The notes under the pieces were generated by a model that saw only the letters and a program-made list of their open reading frames with translations, was not told the DNA's origin and searched no databases. The position numbers and the translations under genes were made by a program. Below are positions 21,399 to 31,827 of a stretch of DNA of 64,000 nt, in pieces (the stretch's first letter is position 1; every line of letters starts with the position of its first letter). Source of the stretch: Drosophila persimilis (lineage: Eukaryota; Arthropoda; Insecta; Diptera; Drosophilidae); assembly GCF_003286085.1 (NCBI RefSeq), contig NW_020825313.1, positions 4,960,001 through 5,024,000 on the forward strand, read 5' to 3'.

Positions 21399-22549
21399 TT
21401 ACCGTTTTCCCTTTCCAATTTTAGCACCTTTTTTGCGTTGCTTTATAGCGACTGAAGAGCGTTTATCCTTCTTCTCTCGCGGATCTACGACGCGATAACG
21501 TCCTTTAACACCAGCTGGGCGACGGGACCGACGAGACGAAGTGTGCTTTTTAGCGACTACATATGTAATCTCCTTTTTCTTTTCTTGTGCTTTCTTATAT
21601 ACCTTTCTAAGTTGCTTTGCCTTCTCATGGGTTGAGGCATCAGCGTTTTCCATTATCTTTTCGGCCATTTTTTTTGCTTTGGCCAAGCGCTTTGTAGAAC
21701 GGCGCTTCTTTCGTGCTTTTGCCTCCATTACTTTTTTTATAGGGCGCACATTTAACTCCTGGACCTTGCGTTGGTATTCTTCGGTAAGCTCTTGAGGCAC
21801 TGGTTGTGGCATAGTCATGTGTTCATGTTCATCCTGTATAAGCCAAGCTGGCAGGTTTTTATCGTTAAAAGCATAACGGTTCCAGGCTGCATCAATAAGA
21901 TCCCGTTGCGTTTTCTTTCCGCGAATCAAAAACGCACCAAGAGCTATCTCTTCTTCGGTCAGACGTACCTTTTTCGGTTTTGACACTGAAATAGTAACAT
22001 TAGACAAAACCTTTATATAAAACGTATATCATATTATTATTATATTTATATATAAAAGATAGATATATTTAGACTACCTAATAAAATATAATAAGACCGT
22101 ATCATTACCAACCTTTTGACATATCTTCAGCAGCAGTATCTTTGAAAAGCTCTTCAGAGTCGGAGCACTCTGAGCTGCTCTCCCCCGTCATAGTTTCATG
22201 GCGGGCGCGCCGTTTAGCCTTCTTGCCCAAGGCAACATGTCCATTTATATCCATGCTGAGGGTGCTCTTACCCAGAACGGAGACACTCTTTATATTATAC
22301 TCTATCGCCATATTACTCAAATCATAGTTTTCATCATCGTCATCCGATGGAATGTTTTGTAGATTGTCCTTCTCGTACCAAAGCTGCACACGTTGCTGTC
22401 GCTTGGTGTCTTTGTCCCGAAAATCACTTGACTTTATGAGCGGATGTTCCTCGTGCTTTTTTTTTCCTTTACCATCTTTAAAAATATCTTCATCATCGTC
22501 GCTTAGACCTAAACCTCGCTCATTAAAGTTCCCATCGCTGTCCTCATCG
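21399..22549 (-). pseudogene. Spb1/FTSJ3 C-terminal half, 5'-truncated duplicate
   Basis: Exon 2 (21985-21399) and the 3' 437 bases of exon 1 (22549-22113) match the full gene nearly perfectly, including the 127-bp intron. Only two residue changes were seen: Phe to Leu in the AWFIQDE region, and Gly to Ser before VSVLGK. Codons 1 to about 473 are missing, so the copy has no methyltransferase domain, start codon or promoter. The cut falls in the acidic Asp/Glu-Ser region. It retains the basic Spb1 C-terminal domain. It is called a pseudogene from its structure. Transcription from an adjacent element cannot be excluded. Confidence 0.9.
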
Positions 22550-22607
22550 ACAAACTCCGAAAGATGTTCGATGCAACGTGGTCAGGTCACAGCTATTATA
22601 AGAGCGC
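22550..22607 (+). repeat. 58-bp breakpoint repeat, right copy
   Basis: This begins exactly where Spb1 homology of unit 1 stops and matches 15610-15667. It joins directly to the I-like element. Confidence 0.75.
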
Positions 22608-25276
22608 GAGACATAATCAACACGACCTACATAGAATACAAAGAAGCAAATGCCAAATTCAAAAGAACAATCAGGGAAGCTAAACAGAAATCGATTCTTG
22701 ATTTTACAGCCCAAATACATCCTACCTCAGACACATCCTCAACATGGTCTAACATCAGACGACTATGCGGACTTTACCCTGTCAAACACATTCACAATAT
22801 CTTTAACCCACACACCCAAACAAACACAACCAACTAAACCGAGATAGCCAACTCCTTCGCCCACACGTGGTCAGAAGAAGCTCACGATCGTAATTTCTCT
22901 GCAACATTCCGGACGAACAAATCCCACACAGACTCCCATATAAACTACACCCCAACTTCACCAGCAATAGAAATCGAAAATGACATTACACCCATAGAAT
23001 TCTCATCAGCACTGTACTCCCTGAAAGGAAACACCCCCGGCCTCGACCGGGGGTCAATGATAAAAAACGCACCCCCCACCCTTAAAACCAGAATAGTAGA
23101 CCACTTTAACAAAATACTCGACTCATACATCCCTCAATCGCTCAAACTCAGCCTAGTCCTCCCGATTCTAAAACCACAAAAACCACTAACAGACATTAAA
23201 TCCTACAGACCTATATCACTTAACTCATGCTTAGCCAAAACGCTCGATAAGATAGTGGTAAAAAGGTTATGATGGTTTTTTTTGAAAAATAAACAAATTC
23301 GCAACAGCCAACTAGGCTTTAAAAGAGGCAAATCGGTACTAGACAGTCTACTCTACGTAGACCACCTAGCTACCAAAGCCATTGTCCAAAAAAACAGCTA
23401 ACCTTAATATCCCTTGATTTCACCAAAGCTTTCGACAAAATAGGAATCCACTCCATCATTCAACAACTAAAAAAATGGAAAGTAGGTCCGCGAATGTTAC
23501 AATACGTCATAAACTTCATGTCAAACAGGAAAATTCTCGTGAAAAGTGGCTCTAACCTCTCGAACACCGTCCCACTCCCCAACGGCATACCCCAAGGCTC
23601 CCCCATCTCAGTTATCCTTTTTCTTATAGCGTACAACCCACTCTCCGAAATCTTATCCTTTCACAAGCAAATCAAATTCAGTGCATACGCCGACGACTTC
23701 CTCCTTATCATACAACACAACAAAAGAAAAAGCCGCACAACCGACATCCAATCAATCCTCAACCAAATAAACAACTGGTGCACTCAGTCAGGAGCAGACC
23801 TCTCCAAAGACAAAAGCCAACTCCTACACATATGTCGCAAACATTACTGCAAACCAAAATTCCTTACTGGCAGCACATCCATCAACCAAAACAGCTCACT
23901 CAGACTACTAGGCCTTACACTCAACTCCAGATACAACTGGAATTCGCACATCAATAAACTCAAAATAGACCTTGCCAAGCCACTGGGCATTATCAAACAC
24001 CTCTCGTCCTTAAAATGCAACTGCCACACCTCAACACTTGTACAAATTATGAAATCTCTAATCATTTCCAGAGTAGACTTCTGCCTCCCTATATACGGTT
24101 ACGCACCAAAAGCCAGTTCAACCGCCTGAAAACTACGATTAATGCAGCAACAAGAGCCGCCCTGGGTGCATTCCGCACCACACCCACTAACAACCTTCTA
24201 TCCGAAGCCAACTTACACACCCTCTAAAACAAGCGAGATTTTCTAACAGGCAAAATATTCAAAAATTCAAATATTCACGCTAAAGACTCCCCCCTAAACT
24301 CACTCCCAAAAAACCTAAAAAAAAACACAGACTGCTAAGCACGATTGACAGAGCCAAACAAATTTCCCAGAATAACCTCATACCGTTCTCCCCGATTAAA
24401 ACCTCCAACACCAATAAATTCAACATGACAACCATCCTTAAATCAACCAACATCACCCTATCCAAACACGATAAAAACACCACCCCCCCAATAGTCTTCC
24501 AGCAACTCTTCCACACCATCAAATCCAACCTCCACCAACACACCTTCCTATACACAGACGGGTCCAAATCAGCAGGCATTACCAGCTATAGCATCTGCAG
24601 TGAGACATCAACCATAAGATCCGGACTACTTCTACAGTACTCCTCAGTCCTTTCCAGCGAAATTATAGCTATCCACGAAGCCATTTTATTAAGCCGCAAC
24701 AAACGCGGAAGATACGCTATCTGCACGGACTCACTCTCCTCTATTTCCGCAATTACCAATCCCAACATTTAATCGCACTACCCCACCACAATCCGTAACC
24801 TCGTCACCAAACTATTCCCAGAAATAACAATTATCTGGATACCTAGCCACATTGGCATAAAAGGGAACGAAATTGCTGACACCGCAGCCAAAACTACCTC
24901 CAAACAACCCCTCATATATACCTCCAATCATAATTCCATAATAATTCTCACTATTCCTTAAGAAAATCCTCCTATCGAAACAAACAGACCTCCTCACTAA
25001 GACTTCCCCCTGGTACCAACAAGTTATCGATCTATCTTCCACTCATCCTCCCCCCAAAAACATAAACAACCTTAACAGAAAACACCAAGTCATCCTAAAC
25101 AGACTGAGACTAGGGCACACAAGATTCACCAATGCCCACTACATGGATAAAACATCCTCCAACGCATTCCCACTGTGCCACAACCCAACCATAGACATAA
25201 GACTCATACCATACACATGCCCGCTCTCTCTCTGCAAAGATCCTCAATATTCCATAGCGCAAAAATAATCCCCAAC
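22608..25276 (+). pseudogene. I-type ORF2 remnant: RT and RNase H
   Basis: Frames in order show the pre-RT linker (YIEYKEANAKFKRTIREAKQ), then SSALYSLKGNTPGLDRGSM, SYRPISLNSCLAKTLDK, LGFKRGKSVLDS, SLDFTKAFDKIGIHSII, NGIPQGSPISVILF and the catalytic AYADDFLLI. RNase H follows with YTDGSKSAGI, SSEIIAIHEAI, CTDSLSSI and IWIPSHIGIKGNEIAD. Stops and frameshifts are scattered (for example near 22837, 23273, 23400, 24129 and 24772), so no active protein is made. The sequence is unusually C- and A-rich on the plus strand, as I elements are. Confidence 0.85.
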
Positions 25277-25537
25277 TACCTAGTTCAATCGAAAATCATT
25301 TACTACATATAAACTCAAAAACTATCATCACTGTACATATACATATACACAACTAGTATACTAGATAATAATTCCGTTACAACATATAATATCATATAAA
25401 ACCAGTCCTGTACATATGTATATAAATTCATACATACTCAAGTGTATAATTATACCATAGCGAGCTTAAGGCCTCAGTAGCACCTCAGTAATACCTAATT
25501 TTAACTATTTATTAGCTTTATATAATAATAATAAAAA
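22608..25537 (+). mobile_element. I-element-like non-LTR retrotransposon, 5'-truncated
   Basis: RT and RNase H sequence closely resembles the Drosophila I factor. The element ends in a TAATAATAATAAAAA-type tail at about 25523-25537, the kind of TAA-repeat end that I elements use in place of poly(A). The endonuclease and ORF1 are missing. The start is defined by the end of the 58-bp repeat, but that repeat may itself belong to the element. Confidence 0.85.
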
Positions 25538-26331
25538 TAGTATTGATTTGATTTTCATTGGTAAGTTTGATGGTTTAGAAGTTTTGTACACATGCACGAG
25601 GTGCATCGCTTAAAACCAGCTTTAGGGATCGCGCACACTGTGTCTGAAAAGGCTCGCTGAAATCAGCTCAGCTTAGTTAGATCAATCAAGCATGTTTTTT
25701 TTTCAGCAAGATGATTGCTGATATGTATTTACCATCAATATATCATCAAAAATGGGTGGGCTATGTACAAACATGTAATTACACAAATGGAAAGTTTTGG
25801 GCTGACTCTCATAAAAAAAACATAGATGTTTTTCACAGAACAACTTGTTTATAAAAATACAGATGTTCGATTCCATTCCAACAGTCATGATTGTCAAAGC
25901 TATAAAATATACCTATGTATATGCTGTTTCATTTCGTTGAGATAGTTCTTAAATTCCAATAATCGTTTAATATGCAGAAACATAGCTATCAGATCATCTT
26001 TCAGCTCAACCGACAAGGTACACACTTGCCAGCTGATTTCCGCTGATCCTTTTGCGTTTTACTGGTTGGATAATAAAATAATTATATTCTCCGTATTCAT
26101 ATATCATTTCTTAGAAATATTTATTCATTTAAATATATAAAATAGCTGCTAAAATTCGCAAAAGAATTTGTGATCCCCCACCTCAATTTTGTAATAAATA
26201 TGAAGTAGATCTCAAGAATTTTCGACAATTACTCAGACAGGCCCCGGTTTTAATTTTCACAAAAATTTACTTTTAAAAACGCAAAAACTTGTGCTTCCGT
26301 TATCACAAAACAAACGGAAATATTTTCCTCA

Positions 26332-26416
26332 CCGAAATGAAAAGTAAACGGATTTTTTTCCTTTTGCAATTAAGATTCGTTGTGTTGTATAAAAATCCGT
26401 TTACTTTTCATTTCGG
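26332..26416. repeat. Perfect 26-bp inverted repeat, unit 2 copy
   Basis: Arms at 26332-26357 and 26391-26416 are identical to the unit 1 structure at 16710-16794. Both arms survived the duplication without change. Confidence 0.85.
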
Positions 26417-27113
26417 CATTAAAATAAATTCGACGCTATTACCAGGACAATTTAGCTTGTGCCTTCTTTATAAATAATTGTCTCTAGAACCAACCTCAAA
26501 TTTGGATCGGAATTAATTTGTCAGAGCAACAATACTTTTTGTTTCGCAACAGGTGTTGCATCTAAGATGTCTTGGTTTTCTTAAATCGCGCAATTGCAAA
26601 AATATAGGAATTTTTAGCACGCTGTTTATTACGAAGCAACCAGATCAGCTGTTTTTGTTTGCCAGAATCGATGAAACTGCCTGTTTGACTTTGTTCAGAC
26701 TATGGAGAGATCAGAACATATTTAACGATCAAGTCCGATTTTATGATTGGTCAAACCTTAGCCGTTAATCCATACATTTTTATAAACGATATCTAAAACG
26801 ACGACCATAACTTTTAAAATATAAAAACAAGAACATTTTTTTTCCAACTTTTACCGAGTTTTTAAAGTCAAAATTACGCGAAAAAAATATAGAAAAAATT
26901 AATAATTTTGCATTTGAAAGCTTAATAAATATATCCCAAATGGTAAGATGAAGCTTAGATGTGTTGGGGTCCGATTAATAGTTGCATTTATAAGTTTTCC
27001 AGAATTGCATAGTAGAGCTGCGTTTGCAGTGTATTTAAAATTGGATACACTAATTCATTCTGTAATTGTGTAATAAGTGTAGTTTTTTTTCTGTTTACAT
27101 TTAATTGTTCAGG

Positions 27114-27119
27114 TTTATT
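27114..27119 (-). terminator. Possible poly(A) signal of Spb1
   Basis: AATAAA on the minus strand lies a few bases past the Spb1 stop codon. It is very close to the stop, so a further downstream signal may be the one used. Confidence 0.35.
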
Positions 27120-27122
27120 TTT

Positions 27123-29691
27123 TTACCGTTTTCCCTTTCCAATTTTAGCACCTTTTTTGCGTTGCTTTATAGCGACTGAAGAGCGTTTATCCTTCTTCTC
27201 TCGCGGATCTACGACGCGATAACGTCCTTTAACACCAGCTGGGCGACGGGACCGACGAGACGAAGTGTGCTTTTTAGCGACTACATATGTAATCTCCTTT
27301 TTCTTTTCTTGTGCTTTCTTATATACCTTTCTAAGTTGCTTTGCCTTCTCATGGGTTGAGGCATCAGCGTTTTCCATTATCTTTTCGGCCATTTTTTTTG
27401 CTTTGGCCAAGCGCTTTGTAGAACGGCGCTTCTTTCGTGCTTTTGCCTCCATTACTTTTTTTATAGGGCGAACATTTAACTCCTGGACCTTGCGTTGGTA
27501 TTCTTCGGTAAGCTCTTGAGGCACTGGTTGTGGCATAGTCATGTGTTCATGTTCATCCTGTATAAACCAAGCTGGCAGGTTTTTATCGTTAAAAGCATAA
27601 CGGTTCCAGGCTGCATCAATAAGATCCCGTTGCGTTTTCTTTCCGCGAATCAAAAACGCACCAAGAGCTATCTCTTCTTCGGTCAGACGTACCTTTTTCG
27701 GTTTTGACACTGAAATAGTAACATTAGACAAAACCTTTATATAAAACGTATATCATATTATTATTATATTTATATATAAAAGATAGATATATTTAGACTA
27801 CCTAATAAAATATAATAAGACCGTATCATTACCAACCTTTTGACATATCTTCAGCAGCAGTATCTTTGAAAAGCTCTTCAGAGTCGGAGCACTCTGAGCT
27901 GCTCTCCCCCGTCATAGTTTCATGGCGGGCGCGCCGTTTAGCCTTCTTGCCCAAGGCAACATGTCCATTTATATCCATGCTGAGGGTGCTCTTACCCAGA
28001 ACGGAGACACCCTTTATATTATACTCTATCGCCATATTACTCAAATCATAGTTTTCATCATCGTCATCCGATGGAATGTTTTGTAGATTGTCCTTCTCGT
28101 ACCAAAGCTGCACACGTTGCTGTCGCTTGGTGTCTTTGTCCCGAAAATCACTTGACTTTATGAGCGGATGTTCCTCGTGCTTTTTTTTTCCTTTACCATC
28201 TTTAAAAATATCTTCATCATCGTCGCTTAGACCTAAACCTCGCTCATTAAAGTTCCCATCGCTGTCCTCATCGTCACTTAGTTCTGTTTCTTCGCCGTTT
28301 TCATAGTTGCCATCGTCATCCATTTGCTTGTCGTCCTTATGGTACTTTTTGTACTTAGGCAGCGTAGGAGGCCCTTTAGGCTTTAATTCTACATCGAAGT
28401 CTGGGTTAACATCGATAATCCTATCCAGCTCAATAACAGAGTTAATAACTTTCAGATCAAAAATTTCATGCTCTGTTTCTTCTACAGGCCCGTCATCTCC
28501 CTTTACGATCATATTAAGGTTCATCTTTTCGTGAAGTTTTGCTTTGGCTTTAAGCGTCTTCTTTCGCTTCCGCTTAAGCTCTTTTTGCTCCTCGAATGCC
28601 AACGTGCTGATCTGTTGTTGTAGTTCAATATCTTCTATATCCTCTATTTCTGTTTGCGTAAGTGTTTTTGGTATTGTTTCCTTTGCTTTAGGCTCCTCGA
28701 TGATCGCCATTGTTTCAGTCTTAAAAAAACTATCTTTAACAGCTTTCCACCACAATACAAGACCTTTAATGTCTTTGCGACCTAAAACTTTAAGATCCTT
28801 GCAGCACTCTAGAATCTCGGGTGTAGTTTTCTTGTGATGCGAAATACGCTCGTCATCAATACGAATGGATCCTACACCTTGGAGGGCGGCAAGGCCGTTT
28901 TCCGCTTTCATAAACTCTGTGGCCGATAAATTTGTTCGTAATGATATATCCTGCTCACTGTAGCCCTCGGCCTTTATGCGTTTCTGCCTTTCTGGGTGCA
29001 GCAGGCTATTTTTCTGCTTGCATTCGATTTCGAGCTCTTCGAACACGTACTTGCAGTCGAGCAGGCGGTGGTCGATAATGTCAGGTGCGAGATATTCCTG
29101 GCAGACCACGAATATTTCGGCTGACTCCTTACGGGATGCACTTGGTTTGGTGGCATGTACCTTCTTGAAGAGTTGCTTAAGCACCCAGAGAAGGGCGTTG
29201 TAGTCCTTGGAGCGGAAAACTTTAGTCACAAACCAACCTCCACCGCGCAGAAACTGAGTGGTCAACTTAAGGGCATTAAGAGTTAAGCAGATCTGCTGGT
29301 AAGCATCATAAAGCCAATTACGACCCACGTTTGGGGCACCGTCGTGAAGGACAACATCGGCCTTCCACGACTGCAACTCCTTAGTTAATGATTGACGGCA
29401 CTTTTCCGTTGTAATATCCTCCACTAACCCAATACAACCCGTAAGGGGTCGTATTGGGAACAGGTCAACACCAATAACAATGCTGGATACTGGCATATTT
29501 TGTTTGGCCACTTGCATCCATCCACCAGGAGCTGCACATAGATCTAAACAAACTTGCGACTGTTGGAGAAATCCGAACTTGCGATTTAGTTGGATCAATT
29601 TAAAGGCGGATCGGGATCTAAAGCCCGTTTCCTTGGCAAGTTGATAAAACTTATCCTTCCTTGTCTTTCCCACTTTGGTCTTTTTGCCCAT
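27123..29691 (-). CDS. Spb1: Spb1/FTSJ3-type pre-rRNA 2'-O-ribose methyltransferase
   Basis: The joined exons, 29691-27837 and 27709-27123, encode 813 residues, about the family length. The N-terminal FtsJ/RrmJ domain has the SAM-binding LDLCAAPGGW (49-58), VDLFPI (75-80) and the K-D-K-E catalytic set K31, D117 (LHDGAPNVG), K157 (GGWFVTKVF) and E192. A middle region is followed by long Asp/Glu-Ser acidic runs (about 450-500). A basic C-terminal Spb1 domain (DAAWNRYAFND, IKKVMEAKARKKRR) ends the protein. The family methylates ribose in large-subunit pre-rRNA in the nucleolus and helps 60S assembly. The start is the first Met of the conserved MGKKTKVGKTRKDKFYQLAK. No stop or frameshift was seen, so this is probably the working copy. 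Confidence 0.95.
27710..27836 (-). other. Spb1 intron
   Basis: The donor is AAAAG/GTTGGT and the acceptor TTACTATTTCAG. The intron is 127 bp and AT-rich. Splicing keeps the frame (phase 1, Lys joined to Val-Ser-Lys-Pro). Reading through would stop after Gly-Trp. GTTGGT is a weak donor, so the exact site deserves transcript evidence. Confidence 0.75.
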
Positions 29692-29802
29692 TCTGCTTTA
29701 TTTTATTCCCTGAATGCTGTCAAATTACAAATTCAAGTTTCCACGTGCTATTACTCTCCTCTTCTTTATTGCTACGTCCATAATAGACATGCAATAATAA
29801 GA

Positions 29803-29810
29803 TATCGATA
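29803..29810. promoter_or_regulatory. DRE motif upstream of Spb1
   Basis: TATCGATA lies 112 bp upstream of the Spb1 start codon. It is the core DNA-replication-related element bound by DREF in Drosophila housekeeping promoters. It fits a ribosome-biogenesis gene and supports the view that this copy is expressed. Confidence 0.75.
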
Positions 29811-30075
29811 CTTGGAGTTGAGTGTCAAGACGGCGTCGCAAAGAATGTTTCGATATGGAAGTTTGGAATTAGTACTGGTGAACTGGAGGTACAAACATAA
29901 AACAAATTTTGAAAAGCAAAGTCGAATGGGGTCAGACTATAATATATTTTAATTATAATATATATATAAAATAATATTAAATATATAATAATATTATTAT
30001 TACCACAGGAGACCATCATATAGATTTTGGATGGTAAGCAAGCTTTTGCCTTTACGAAAACTTATCAAGTATTTC
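29811..30075. other. Spb1 upstream spacer
   Basis: A plus frame from the ATG near 29845 (MFRYGSLELVLVNWRYKHK) runs about 35 codons and is not recognised. The stretch 29940-30000 is TATAAT/AATATT simple sequence. No clear divergent gene was found. Confidence 0.35.
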
Positions 30076-30137
30076 ACCATCCATCTGGGATGTTTATAAC
30101 CCACACGTTTCTCTACGATATTTAGCCGATAGTTTTT
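30076..30137. repeat. Left inverted repeat of the TIR element
   Basis: ACCATCC ... CCACACGTTT ... TAGCCGATAGTTTTT is a reverse complement of 30911-30978 with several mismatches and short gaps. Confidence 0.75.
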
Positions 30138-30358
30138 AAATGCACCCTAATAGGCGCTGCACACTGAGCCCATCCCCATCCCCCTTATCACCATATAATG
30201 GATGATGAAGATGTAGCAATTATTTCGGCCGTGGTTCAACAGCAAAATATGCGAATAGCCCGATAGCAGCAACAGTTCTGGTGATTTTAATCAGTCAGCA
30301 GAACAGATACGATCTGCAATCGCAAAATATTGTTTAGACCTTAATGCAAATTATAAAC

Positions 30359-30660
30359 TTATTTATTTTTATATCTCAGCACTTCCAATAAATCATTCTG
30401 GATTTTTTTTTGCGTGTTGATGAGGTCCTCGACCATCTTTTCCTGCCTCATTTCATGTTCTTCCTTCTTCCTGTGAAGGTCCTTCTGCTCTTCGAGTCGC
30501 TCTCTGGCGATCTCTGCTATCCAAGAAGCGTCGTCTTTTTTGGTTCGCTTTGGCGGGGGCCCTTGTTGCCAGAAGGGGTGATGGATCTACATGATCCGTC
30601 CAAATCCAACTCGATAATGTCCGAAAAAAATTCATTATTAAAGAATAAATTATGCGTAAC
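30359..30660 (-). pseudogene. Coiled-coil protein fragment within the TIR element
   Basis: The last 70 codons read KRTKKDDASWIAEIARERLE followed by a charged coiled-coil stretch ending LLEVLRYKNK. Upstream, in a different frame, is EFFSDIIELDLDGS, so a frameshift lies near 30560-30600. The charged C-terminal helix and position resemble the Myb/SANT-like accessory protein of PIF/Harbinger elements. No complete DNA-binding domain remains. Confidence 0.45.
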
Positions 30661-30910
30661 ATCAAGCATTCACAGAGCATAGAAATATTTGTTCCATGTT
30701 GTCAGTCGTCTGCCATTTATTCACACACTTGCAACTTCAGCCTGGCAGACTCGACCATGCTGCACTCAATCTCATCGCCAGCCTTAAATGCATCCGATCC
30801 ATGGGACATGATTGTTGTTGTTTTTTGTTTATTTTGTCACAATCATTGTTTACGTTTTCGCAGTTAATACATTTTTTTTTGTGAATGACAATTATTCAGA
30901 GTTGCATTTG

Positions 30911-30978
30911 AAAACTATCGGCTAACTATTGCATGGAAACGTGTGGTTTAGGAACATCCAAAATGGATAGTGGATGGT
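30911..30978. repeat. Right inverted repeat of the TIR element
   Basis: AAAACTATCGGCTAACTATT ... GTGTGG ... TGGATGGT is the partner of 30076-30137. Confidence 0.75.
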
Positions 30979-31030
30979 CGTCGGTGGGAATAGCCTATAA
31001 TAGGCTCTGCACAACGAGCACATCCCGGGG

Positions 31031-31227
31031 GAACGGTTTGACAGATGTGAAACCCCGATTCACACTGCCATAATCCATTATCTACCATTTGTCAAAAAGC
31101 AGATGATGAGCATAAAATTACAAACTCTTGGTCTGAATTGTGAAATTTTCACAATTTTGAATTGGTAAATTCGCTATATTATTGGATATAGTATAAGAAT
31201 CAATATATTTACAATAAACGTTACACT
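31031..31227. other. Spacer with a 21-bp palindrome
   Basis: AATTGTGAAATTTTCACAAT plus a final T (31136-31156) is a perfect palindrome around one central base. No gene is seen. The block sits between the TIR remnant and the end of the roo-like LTR. Confidence 0.4.
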
Positions 31228-31659
31228 GTTAAGACCTTCAAAGAAAAGTCTAGACATTTGCGAGTTGAGTTGTAAGTTCAAACTAAATTTTATTCTTAAA
31301 ATCAGAGCCTTATGTGATTTGACAATGAGGTAGGAGGTACAATTTGGTAGTCTATAATTATCGTTAGACCTACGCAGAGGATACACTTTACTGAGGGTGT
31401 CTATTTGAATACATGCTTACATTAGTTTTATTTTAGGACCGCATTTGTTAAGTGTTTTCTCCACTTGTGTTTGTCGTATTAATGGGTTACAGATCTCTGT
31501 TTACACCCGTGCAGTCATAACTTGTCTACTTTATGTGATTTCTTTAGAGATCGGTGTTGTTACATGAGTGAATGTGTACAATAATCTATTAATGTTTAAA
31601 CATTCAGCAAGGGGCCGAAAGTGGCATTGTATTGACGATAATATGTTCATGTTTGAACA
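31228..31659 (-). repeat. 3' LTR of the roo-like element
   Basis: On the minus strand it begins TGTTCAAACATG and ends CTTAACA, giving 432 bp, close to the 428 bp I recall for roo. Related sequence in plus orientation is at 59144-59441. Confidence 0.75.
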
Positions 31660-31687
31660 TTCTGCAAAGGGCCGAAAGTGGCATTGT
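31591..31687 (-). repeat. Short tandem duplication at the roo-like LTR start
   Basis: Two copies, 31591-31630 and 31648-31687, share ACATTCWGCAARGGGCCGAA and AGTGGCATTGT. The related LTR at 59 kb has a single LTR start, so this duplication is private to this copy. Confidence 0.65.
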
Positions 31688-31827
31688 TTTGTATTTTGAT
31701 TCTTGTGAACCTTTTTGTGTACATTTTCTTTATTGCTATAATTACAAGTACAGATAATCATTTACAGTCAATTACAGTGGGTAGGGAAGTGCTATCGTTT
31801 GCAGTCTTCGTGCTACTTTAATTCTTC

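Larger units (their letters stand above)
15610..22549. repeat. Tandem segmental duplication, unit 1
   Basis: Three blocks match unit 2 in the same order: 15610-15667 with 22550-22607, 15925-17159 with 25538-26781, and about 21089-22549 with about 26820-28273. Differences are few, even in spacers. Unit 1 ends at 22549 inside the Spb1 coding exon and unit 2 starts at the next base. That is the structure of a direct tandem duplication. Bases 17160-21088 (a repeat holding LOA copy B) and 15668-15924 are specific to unit 1. Confidence 0.85.
22550..28273. repeat. Tandem segmental duplication, unit 2 (homologous span)
   Basis: This is the counterpart of 15610-22549. It starts with the 58-bp breakpoint repeat, has an I-like element at 22608-25537 where unit 1 has unrelated sequence, and continues without a break into the 5' half of the complete Spb1 gene beyond 28273. 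Confidence 0.85.
30076..31030. mobile_element. Terminal-inverted-repeat DNA transposon remnant, probably PIF/Harbinger-like
   Basis: Imperfect inverted repeats (30076-30137 and 30911-30978) flank about 770 bp. A plus frame begins MDDEDVAIISAVVQQQ near 30191, like the N-terminus of PIF/Harbinger nucleases. A minus-strand coiled-coil frame converges on it, like their companion Myb-type protein. A second motif, TAATAGGCKCTGCACA, occurs in the same orientation at 30148 and 30998, which does not fit simple TIRs. Target duplications were not found. Confidence 0.5.

Noticed and set aside
21541..21983. Plus frames opposite Spb1 exon 2 (repeated at 27265-27707)
   Set aside because: They are antisense shadows of a Lys/Arg-rich coding exon. 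The repetition is due only to the duplication.
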